From positions 124,001-188,000 of the forward strand of contig MKVH01000021.1 in NCBI GenBank assembly GCA_001899175.1: DNA of 64,000 nucleotides. The letters run 5' to 3'. The stretch comes from Candidatus Kapaibacterium thiocyanatum. GTDB taxonomy: Bacteria > Bacteroidota > Ignavibacteria > Kapaibacteriales > Kapaibacteriaceae. The notes beneath the pieces were generated by a model. It saw only the letters and a list, made by a program, of their open reading frames with translations. It had not been told where the DNA came from and did no database searches. Made by a program: the position numbers and the translations under genes. Below are positions 45,028 to 53,900 of this stretch, one piece after another (within the stretch, counting starts at the first letter, position 1; each line of letters opens with the position of its first letter).

Positions 45028-45902
45028 TTGCGGATCACCATGCTGCTCGTGAACAATTCGCTTGGCGTCATGAGGACGACGCGATACGTACCGCTGGAGA
45101 TGGTCGAGACATCGACGCTCACCTCTTGTCTGCCTGGTGCGCGGTCACGCGTATCGAACATGACGATTTCCTTTCCGGCGTTGTCGACGAGATAGAGTCT
45201 CGTCATGCCGCGTTCGACGATATCGAGAGCGATCGTGGCGGTCGTACTCGCCGGCATCGGTGCGATCGAGGCGATACCCGCCGCACGCGATTTCTTGATG
45301 AGACGCGGAACCCCATCGATGATACAGACGCCCGTGGCCTGGAAGACGCCGGGATACTTTTCGGTCGAGATGGTCGAGGCGCCGACCCACTCCACGGTAT
45401 CGACGGACATCACCGTGGTATCGGCGTTACCGAGCGTGACGAGGAAGGGAACGTCGGCGAGCGTACCGGCGGAGTCGCGCATGGTACCCGTCACGGTGAG
45501 GATGCAGTCGTCACCGTCACGTTCGCACGGGAAGGAGCCCTGATGTACGAGGACCGTCGCATTATAGCGCAGCTTGACGATGAAGTCACGCGGACCGTCG
45601 ACGACGAGGTTATTGGACGAGATGAGCATGACGGGAATGTTCACCTGTGTACCGACCTCTCCTTCGGTATTCGGTACGGCGACGATGGTGACGCCCGTAC
45701 GCGGACGATACCAGAAACCGGCATAGCGATGCGAGCCGTCGGCGAGACGTGCGTGACCGATCACACCCTGCCCCATCGTGCCTTGATGATGCAGCGTGCC
45801 GTCGGTGGCGTGGACGCTCCCCGAACCGACGACGCTTCGCACCTGCGCGGAGGCACCGATGGCGGAGAGAGCGAGGACGGCCAGACATAGAAGACGTTTC
45901 AT
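45024..45902 (-). CDS. Secreted protein with cohesin-like region and T9SS sorting tail
   Basis: 292 aa from the ATG at 45902, beginning a signal peptide (LLCLAVLALSAIGASA). Residues of about 85-195 read GEVGTQVNIPVMLIS, then FIVKLRYNATVL, the strand pattern of cohesin or carbohydrate-binding type beta sandwiches. The last 80 residues are a T9SS type A tail (ASIAPMPASTTATIALDIV, SGTYRVVLMTPSELFTSSMVIRK in two parts). It is the only member of the operon with a clear T9SS signal. The cohesin call is tentative. It may display or crosslink the fibres. Confidence 0.72.
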   Translation of the reverse strand: MKRLLCLAVLALSAIGASAQVRSVVGSGSVHATDGTLHHQGTMGQGVIGHARLADGSHRYAGFWYRPRTGVTIVAVPNTEGEVGTQVNIPVMLISSNNLVVDGPRDFIVKLRYNATVLVHQGSFPCERDGDDCILTVTGTMRDSAGTLADVPFLVTLGNADTTVMSVDTVEWVGASTISTEKYPGVFQATGVCIIDGVPRLIKKSRAAGIASIAPMPASTTATIALDIVERGMTRLYLVDNAGKEIVMFDTRDRAPGRQEVSVDVSTISSGTYRVVLMTPSELFTSSMVIRK

Positions 45903-45913
45903 GGATGGAGTCC

Positions 45914-48900
45914 TCATTGGAATAGCGTGACGGTGATGACATGCCCGGATGCATCGTAGTCGGCACCCGACAGATTGGTGACGGACATGAGGAGCCGTCC
46001 GTCCGTCGCCGTCATTGCCTGTGCGAAGATGCCGTCGGGCAGCGGCGGATTGACGGAAATGGATACACCGAAGTTGTTCCAGCCGCCGTTCCACCACCAG
46101 GACTGCACCGTGAAATTCGGCGCCATACCGACACCCATGTCGATCTGTGATACCGAACCGATGGTGGTACCGTCCACACCGAAGCGGAAGGAGCCGTTGA
46201 TCTCCAGTCTGATGTTCGCGGGAGGATTGTTCGTGCCGATTCCCATGTGGACGGGTGTACCACCGTTGACGCCGGTGATACCGCCGAAGACGATGGCATT
46301 GTTGGTATCGACCACGGCGCGCAGTCCGATGGCCGTGGCATTCTGCAGCGTGGCCTGTCCTGCGTCGGCGTAGGCACCGATGAACATGTTGCCGGTTCCG
46401 GACTGCAGCGTGCGGCCTGCCGCAAGACCTACGGCGACGTTGTCGTCGCCGGAAGTGAAGTTGGCCAGGGCCTGCTCGCCGACGATGACGTTGCCGTTAC
46501 CGGTCGTCATCGTAGTCGCCGCGCGATCGCCGGCGACTACGTTGTTGGATCCGGTCTGAAGTGCCGGTGCCACGTAGGCGCCGATGGCGACGTTGTCGTC
46601 GCCCGTACGATACTGGTCGAGTGCATGCGAACCGATGACCGTATGATCGTCGCCACCTTGCAGGCGCGGCAACGCGTACTGTCCGATGACCGTGAGGTTG
46701 CTCGACGTCACGCTCCGCGACGGTGCGAGCGATGCGACGCCGTTACCGATGATCGTGTTGTTCGATCCCGTACTCAGCGACAGGGCGGTGTTGGTACCGA
46801 CGATGGTATTGCGCTTGCCGATGTTCGACCAGTTGGCAGCGGTGTTGTATCCGAGGAAGGTATTGTATCCGCTGTTGCGCTGCGTATTCAGTGTCGGACC
46901 GATATAGACGTCACCCGAGTCGCTGTGAGCGAGATCCAGCCATTTCTTGTCGCCGAGATAGTAGGACGATGCCGAGTCGAGATAGATACCGCCATTGCGG
47001 ATCTCCAGACCTCGCGCATATGCCGTTCCGGTGGCCTGGAGGTTGACCGTGAGGGCCGTGGCGTCGTAGTTACCGGGCCCCTTCGCCTCCGACCTGATGC
47101 GGGCACCCATGGCTGCGCCGGCGGGTGCGGAGGGCGCATAACGCACGTCGAGGAACATCCGGCCCGAGGCCAGGATGGAATCGGCCGGAGGATTACCGTT
47201 GCCGAGCCGAACGTACCGTCCGGGCATCGTCAGTGGACGGTATGGCTTGCCATTCTCGCTGATGTACGCGTTGTTGGCTGCTATCGATGACAACATTCCC
47301 TTGTTGACCGCAGGATCGCCGAAAGTGGCCGGACCACCGGCATTACGCATCTGGAAGACACCGTTCAGCAGAAGTGATACGCTCTTGTCCGCGGTGTTGC
47401 GGAAGTAGAATTGTCCGACGTAGTTCTGATGGCTGGCACGGTATCCGATCAACGATGAATACTGGCCTTCCTGTGTGAACTTCATGGCGACGGAATTGAG
47501 ACTGGTCGGCGTGAACGGCGTGTACAACTCGAGCATGTTGATATAGGGATTCGCCATACCGACGGAGGGAGACACGAGTTGCACCCTGGGAACGCCACTC
47601 TCCATACTACGATTGGAGATGACGGAACCTACGGGCTCCACAGGAGCCATGGTACCGCTGGCGAAGGTGATGACCTTCGTCGTATCCTCAGTATGATACT
47701 GCACGTCGTTCGTATTCACCGTGATACCGCGGATACCGCCATGCGGTGCACGATCGGTGAAGGAGACCTTCAGGCCATACGAAGGACCGAGATCCAGGAT
47801 CGCCACCGGCGACGTCGTTCCGATACCGAGGCGGTTGTCGGCGGCGCTCCACGTGAAGTCCGCATCGGCTGCGAGCGTCGAATCGTCGGCCCAATAGGTG
47901 AGTGCATTCGTGAGGCCCGATCCATACAGATAGTTCCGTGCCTGCCACGATACATCCGTACCGTTGCTGACCAGCCACTTGCCCGCATGCCCGGCCTGCG
48001 AAGGCAGAAGCCCCGTCCGTGCAGCCAGCGCCGTCGACGCGGCCGTACCACCATGCGCGACATCGACGATGCCCGTCGTCGGTACACTGTTGATGATGGA
48101 GAGGATGGTGTTACCGGACGTGGGGGCGATGGTGGGATTCGGATACGTTCCCGCAAGCACGCCACCGGCGCTTCCACCGGGCTCGATGCCACGCAGGAGA
48201 ACGTTCTGTGCGGACGTCACACGACCTGCACGATCGAGCGTAAGACGTACGCTGTGCGTACTGTCGCCGTAGACACCGGTCGTGACTCCTGTCGGCGACA
48301 TCTTCTGCGACGTGACGTTGGCATCGGCGAGCTTCGACGTCGTCACCGAACCAGGTGCGAGTTTGTTCGTCGTCACGTCGCCGTCGGCGAGCTTCGACGT
48401 CGTCACCGAACTGTCGGCGAGCTTCGGCGTCGTCACGTTCCCGTCGGCAATCTTCGGCGTCGTCACGTTCCCGTCGGCAATCTTCGGCGTCGTCACGTTC
48501 CCGTCGGCAAGCTTCGGCGTCGTCACGTTCCCGTCGGCGAGCTTCGGCGTCGTCACGGCGAGCGGAGCGATCTGCGGATCGGGATACGTTCCCGTGAGAT
48601 CGCCACCGGCAGGACCGCCAGGCTGAACGCCGCGGATGAGGATGTTCTGCGCGTCGGTGACACGACCCGCACGGTCGAGAGTCACGTGCACGGCATGCGT
48701 GCTGTCACCATACGTACCCGGCGTAACGCCCGTAGGAGCGATCGCCGCATTCGTCACGGCATCGTCCGCGAACTTCGGCGTCGTCACGTTCCCGTCGGCA
48801 ATCTTCGGCGTCGTCACGCTACCATCCGCGAGCTTTCCTGTCGTAATCGCACTGTCGCGAATGGAAGGATTCGGATACGTTCCCGCCAGATCGCCACCGG

Positions 48901-50974
48901 CCGAACCTCCCGGTTCTACCGAACGGATGAGTACGGATTGCACATCCGTGATACGACCGGCCTGATCCACCACGATACGCGGTGAATGCGTACTGTCACC
49001 GTACGTACCAGGCACGACACCCGTCGGCGACATCTTCTGCGTCGTGACGTTGGCATCGGTGATCTTCGGCGTCGTCACACTCCCATCGGCGATCTTCGGC
49101 GGCGTCGCAGCGCCATCGGCAAGCTTCGGCGTCGTTACGGCACTGTCGGCAAGTTTCGCGGTCGTGACGTTGGCATCGGCGATCTTCGACGTCGTCACCG
49201 CACCATCGATGAGCTTCGGTGTCGTTACGGCGCCATCGGCAAGTTTCACGGTCGTCACAGCGCCGTCTGCAATCTTCGGCGTCGTTACCGATCCATCGGC
49301 AAGCTTCGGTGTCGTCACGTTACCATCGGCGATACGCTGCGTGACGACCGTGTTGTCGCGGATATCGGGATCGGGATAGGTTCCGGTGAGGTCGCCGCTG
49401 GCAGGACCACCGGGCTGTACGCCGGTGATGGTCGTCGTGGTGATTGCCGTGATACGACCGGCACGGTCGACGGTCACGACGGGTGTTTCCGTATACAGAC
49501 CGTATGCTCCCGGCACTGCGCCGGTAGGCGACATCTTCTGCGTCGTCACCGTACTGTCGGCAAGAACACTGTCCACGACGGCAACGTCCTGGATCTTCTG
49601 CGTCGTCACCGCGCCATCGGCAAGTTTGGCAGTCGTCACCGCGCCATCCTGGAGCACGATCGTCGTCACCGACCCATCGGCAAGTTTGGCAGTCGTCACC
49701 GCGCCATCCCGGATCTTCACCGTCGTGGCCGCACCGTCACGAATGGCGGGGTTCGGATAGGTACCGTCGAGGTCGCCACCAGCGGCGCCACCCGGCACCG
49801 TCGTGCGGATCGTACGATTCACGGCCGACGTCACACGACCGGTGGCATCGACGTCCATGCGGACAGCCTGCGTTTCCGATCCATACGTTCCCGCAGTTAC
49901 GCCCGTCGACGTGAGCTTGTCCGTCGTGATGGAGTTATCGGCGATACGGTCCGTCGTGATCGCATCGTCGGCGAGTTTCATGGTCGTGACACTTCCGTCG
50001 GCAAGGTTCGGTGTCGCCACCGATTCATCGGCCAACTTCGGCGTCGTCACCGAGCCGTCCTCAAGCTTCCCTGTCGTCACGGAACCATCGACGAGCTTCG
50101 GCGTCGCCACGGCGCCATCGGCGAGTTTCGCAGTCGTGACACTTCCATCGACGAGCTTCGGCGTCGCCACCGCACCATCGGCAAGTTTCACGGTCGTCAC
50201 GGCGCCGTCGGCAAGCTTCCCTGTCGTCACCGCACCATCGACGAACTTCGCAGTCGTCACGGCGCCGTCGGCGAGTTTCTCTGCCGCCACCGATCCGTCG
50301 ACGAGCTCCGGCGTCGTCACCGCACCATCGGCAAGATGGGAGGCAGCGATCCCGCCGTCGCGTACTTCGATGGATACCTGTGGACCGGCAGGATTCGTGA
50401 CGTCGATGGTGGAGCCAGGACTGGTGATGGTGACGAGACGATCGGGGCGGCTCGATACCATGATGGTGTCGCCGCTGGACGTTACCGTCGTGCCGCCTTC
50501 GCCGACGATGACGAGGTGTCCGTCACCGCCATTCACCGAACGAACGACGCCTGTCGTCATCGGGCCGACGACGCTTACGCTATCGGCGACATTCGTATGC
50601 AGTGCCGTCGGAATGGATACCAGCGCCAGGCGCGGCTCCATCTCGGTACCGCCGTTCACGGCGATGGCCATCCACATCGGACGGTCGAAGATCGCGCCGA
50701 TCGTCGACTGCGTGCCGAGCATGACGTCGAACACACCGGCGAAAGTCCGCACGGTATGGGTCTCGGTCCACAGCGCCGTACCGCCCGTGGCGGCATCGTA
50801 GAGACGGAACGTCACGGCGTGATTGCCTTCGGCCACCGGCCGGCCCCCCGCATCCGTGATCAGTCCTTGATAGTTGAGGATACGTGGGCTCGTCGAAGAC
50901 TGTGCGAACATAGCCGGCATGGCCATCAGTCCACACCCTGCGGCGACGAGAATCAATCGTTGAAGCTTCTTCAT
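45914..50974 (-). CDS. Giant repeat-fibre protein, paralogue C
   Basis: 1,686 aa from the ATG at 50974, at the signal peptide (LILVAAGCGLMAMPAMFAQ). Order of parts: an N-terminal beta domain (RILNYQGLITDAGG to IPTALHTNVADS, about 25-155); a VNGGDGHLVIVG module; blocks of decapeptides such as KLADGAVTTP; five GGDLTGTYPNP-type modules, each preceded by a GTYGDSTxxxxxxxDRAGRIT stretch; an IDxAHGGT-type module near 970; a beta-rich C-terminal part; and YadA-like head repeats (NTIIGNGVASL, NVAIGAYVA) near 1400-1550. It ends in ITVTLFQ without a usual T9SS motif. It is the third of three tandem paralogues and is probably a surface fibre. The export route is not evident. Confidence 0.85.
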   Translation of the reverse strand: MKKLQRLILVAAGCGLMAMPAMFAQSSTSPRILNYQGLITDAGGRPVAEGNHAVTFRLYDAATGGTALWTETHTVRTFAGVFDVMLGTQSTIGAIFDRPMWMAIAVNGGTEMEPRLALVSIPTALHTNVADSVSVVGPMTTGVVRSVNGGDGHLVIVGEGGTTVTSSGDTIMVSSRPDRLVTITSPGSTIDVTNPAGPQVSIEVRDGGIAASHLADGAVTTPELVDGSVAAEKLADGAVTTAKFVDGAVTTGKLADGAVTTVKLADGAVATPKLVDGSVTTAKLADGAVATPKLVDGSVTTGKLEDGSVTTPKLADESVATPNLADGSVTTMKLADDAITTDRIADNSITTDKLTSTGVTAGTYGSETQAVRMDVDATGRVTSAVNRTIRTTVPGGAAGGDLDGTYPNPAIRDGAATTVKIRDGAVTTAKLADGSVTTIVLQDGAVTTAKLADGAVTTQKIQDVAVVDSVLADSTVTTQKMSPTGAVPGAYGLYTETPVVTVDRAGRITAITTTTITGVQPGGPASGDLTGTYPDPDIRDNTVVTQRIADGNVTTPKLADGSVTTPKIADGAVTTVKLADGAVTTPKLIDGAVTTSKIADANVTTAKLADSAVTTPKLADGAATPPKIADGSVTTPKITDANVTTQKMSPTGVVPGTYGDSTHSPRIVVDQAGRITDVQSVLIRSVEPGGSAGGDLAGTYPNPSIRDSAITTGKLADGSVTTPKIADGNVTTPKFADDAVTNAAIAPTGVTPGTYGDSTHAVHVTLDRAGRVTDAQNILIRGVQPGGPAGGDLTGTYPDPQIAPLAVTTPKLADGNVTTPKLADGNVTTPKIADGNVTTPKIADGNVTTPKLADSSVTTSKLADGDVTTNKLAPGSVTTSKLADANVTSQKMSPTGVTTGVYGDSTHSVRLTLDRAGRVTSAQNVLLRGIEPGGSAGGVLAGTYPNPTIAPTSGNTILSIINSVPTTGIVDVAHGGTAASTALAARTGLLPSQAGHAGKWLVSNGTDVSWQARNYLYGSGLTNALTYWADDSTLAADADFTWSAADNRLGIGTTSPVAILDLGPSYGLKVSFTDRAPHGGIRGITVNTNDVQYHTEDTTKVITFASGTMAPVEPVGSVISNRSMESGVPRVQLVSPSVGMANPYINMLELYTPFTPTSLNSVAMKFTQEGQYSSLIGYRASHQNYVGQFYFRNTADKSVSLLLNGVFQMRNAGGPATFGDPAVNKGMLSSIAANNAYISENGKPYRPLTMPGRYVRLGNGNPPADSILASGRMFLDVRYAPSAPAGAAMGARIRSEAKGPGNYDATALTVNLQATGTAYARGLEIRNGGIYLDSASSYYLGDKKWLDLAHSDSGDVYIGPTLNTQRNSGYNTFLGYNTAANWSNIGKRNTIVGTNTALSLSTGSNNTIIGNGVASLAPSRSVTSSNLTVIGQYALPRLQGGDDHTVIGSHALDQYRTGDDNVAIGAYVAPALQTGSNNVVAGDRAATTMTTGNGNVIVGEQALANFTSGDDNVAVGLAAGRTLQSGTGNMFIGAYADAGQATLQNATAIGLRAVVDTNNAIVFGGITGVNGGTPVHMGIGTNNPPANIRLEINGSFRFGVDGTTIGSVSQIDMGVGMAPNFTVQSWWWNGGWNNFGVSISVNPPLPDGIFAQAMTATDGRLLMSVTNLSGADYDASGHVITVTLFQ
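48275..48560 (-). repeat. 30-bp tandem repeats in paralogue C
   Basis: About nine consecutive 30-bp units encode KxADGxVTTx decapeptides. Units between roughly 48,420 and 48,560 are nearly identical in DNA, which makes them prone to slippage. Similar arrays lie at about 49,035-49,340 and 49,915-50,340 in the same gene. Confidence 0.9.
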
Positions 50975-50981
50975 AACGTCG

Positions 50982-53900
50982 TTACTGGATGATGGTGATG
51001 ACGATGGGCATGTCGGTATTCTTCGTGTAGTTGTAGACCGCAGGCTGCAGCGCGAACCGTACGGTGCCATTCACCGGCACGTAGGCCCAGCCGGTGAACG
51101 TCGTGATCTCCTGAAAGTAGTTGCCGGGATCGGCCCGCAACGTGACTGCGACCGATGCGCCGACCTTCGCCCCGGGTACGGGCACCTCCAGGATGACTTC
51201 CTGATTGGCGGTGAAGGCCTGTGGTGTAGTACCGAACGGCAACGTATAGGGGTACTTGATGATGTCTTCGATGACCGTACCATTGGTGCCGATGATGATG
51301 TCGCCATTGACGTCGAGTCTGCGCTTGGGCTTGGTGGTACCGATCCCTACGTTGGGATAGCCGGCCCCGCCATTACCACCGAGGACCATACCGGAATCGG
51401 TCTGCAGGTTCGCGCGTGCTCCGAGTACCCCACCTCCATGCGACATGGCACCGGTATACGAGTGCAAGGCTCCGATACTCACCATGCTGTCCAGGCCCAC
51501 ACCGGTACCACCGGCATCACGTCCGACGGCGACGTTGGCAGAGGTCGCCGTCGCCCCGTAGCTGACACCCCGGCCAAGGAAGACGTTCGAGTTGCCGGTC
51601 GTAAGGTTCATGCCTGCATCCTTCCCGATGAGCACGTTGCGCGATCCCGTCCCTATCTGGGTCCCGGCGGACTGGCCGATCGCGATGTTCAAGCTGTCGG
51701 TAGTTCCGATGGCCAGCGTCGAGGCCCCGACGGCCGTCGTCCTCCTCGCCGTCTTCGTCGCCCTCCCCCTCGCCATATAGCCGACGGCAACGTTGTCGTC
51801 GGCCGTGACAGGCGACGCAGCCGGCGAACTGTAAAGGGCTCCTTCGCCGATGAGGATGTTATTGGATCCCCCGCTCAGGATCATACCCGCGAGATAGCCG
51901 ATGCCGATATTATCGTTGCCGACCATCGGAGACAGCGCGTTGAATCCGATACCGATGGTATTGGTATTACCCGGTACCGTTCCGGTGTTTCCACCGAGAT
52001 ACATGTTCGTTCCGCCGGAAACACCGCGCCAGAACTTCATGTTGGAGTAGTCGATGATATAGCCGTGCACGCTGTCGATGATCATGTCACCCTTGCCGAC
52101 GACCGCCCTTGGGACGCCGTTGCCCACCCTCGTCACCTCGATGTGGACGCCGTTGGCGAAGTTGTTGCCCGGTGCGGTGGAGATACCCTCGATGCGTGCA
52201 CCGCGCGCCGGTCCCATCGGCGCCGTGCTCGCATAGGCCACGTCGAAGAGATACTTCGAGCGGTCGGACACCGTATCCTCCGAGGCCCAGTTCGTGAATG
52301 GCAGGTTGAGCTGTACGTACTGTCCGAACGGATTGAGGGCCTTGAACGGTCCACCGTTCTCGGATGCGAGGACCTTCCGGCTCGTACTGTCGAAGTAGAT
52401 CACCGAAGAACCGGACGTAGGTGTGATGAAGGCATCCTGTGCGGATCCTATCATCGACAGCGTACCGTTATGCTCGATCGACGTCGGCGCATCGTTGTGC
52501 GACGAGAAGATGAACTGTCCCGGACCGTTCGTCGATGCGGCACGATAGCTGATGCGACCTGCATACTGCCCGTCCTGTGTGAAGGACAGGCGCGTTTCCA
52601 TTCGGGGATTACCGGAATTGGCGCTGTAGAGTTCGAGATGCGCTTCACTGCCCGCGAGCGCCGAAACGGGCTGGCCGTTTCTCACCACCGTGTACCTGCC
52701 TTCACCGGAAGGGTTGGTACGTATGATCATATTCTGGGTGGTACCCGCGCCGTTGTTCGCCTCGATGCTATGATCCGCTCCCGGTATGGTCGTCAGACGC
52801 ATTTCATTCGGATACGTGCCGATCGATGACGAATACGGTCCACTGGACTGGACGGCGAGCTGCTGTCCCGACAGATCGGCGAAGTTGAGCGTCGCGTCCG
52901 TGCGCTGCGTACCGATACCCATGGTGTTGAGCACGGGATCGATGAACCAGTTGTCGGCTTTCAAGGTGCGTGCCGCCATGTAGATGGCGACCCTGTTGGC
53001 GGTGCCGCGACCGAACGCCGCATTGATGCCCGACCACGATGCATTGGTACCATCGGTACGCAGGAAGGTCTCGTCGGCCGTTTGCGTCGGCAGCAGGGCC
53101 GTACGCGCACCGAGGATCGTCGCCGCACCCGTACCCCCATGAGCGATGTCGATCAGCGATGTCGTGGATGCGTTGTTGATGACGTTGGCGATGGTATTGC
53201 CGGAAGTGGCAGCGAAGGTCGGAGCGGAATAGGTTCCCGTAAGCACGCCACCGGCAGGACCACCCGGCGGTACGCCGCGTGCAAGGACGTTCTGCGCCTG
53301 CGTTACACGGCCACTGGCCTCCACCGTAAGCGATGCGACATACGTCGAATCACCGTAGGTGCCGACGCTGACACCGGTCGGCGACATTTTCTGTGAGGTC
53401 ACTGCATCGTCGGCAAGCTTCGCCGTCGTCACGTTAGCATCCGCGAGCTTCGCCGTCGTCACGTTGCCGTCCGCGAGCTTCACGGTCGTCACATTGACGT
53501 CCGCGAGCTTCGACGTCGTCACGTTGCCGTCCGCGACCTTCACGGTCGTCACGGCACTGTCGGCGAGTTTCACCGTCGTCACGTTGCCGTCGGCAAGCTT
53601 CGGCGTCGTCACGCTGCCATCGGCGAGCTTGATCGTGGTGACGGCACCCGGTGCGATCGACGGATTCGGATACGTACCGGAGAGATCACCGCCGGCGGGA
53701 CCACCGGGTTCGACGTTCGTGATGAGAACATCCTGAGCCGTCGTCGTACGTCCGGCACGATCGATCGTCAGTCGTGCCACGTGACTGGAATCACCATAGG
53801 TACCGGCGGTACCCGTGGGCGACATTTTCTGTGAGGTCACGGCACCGGACGCGAGCGCCGGCGTCGTGACGTTGGCATCGGCGAGCTTCGACGTCGTCAC

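Noticed and set aside
48282-50801. Plus-strand Val/Ser/Thr/Ala-rich repetitive frames inside the fibre genes
   Set aside because: They are the reverse complement of the 30-bp repeats, which keep all frames open; the minus strand has the signal peptides and modules.
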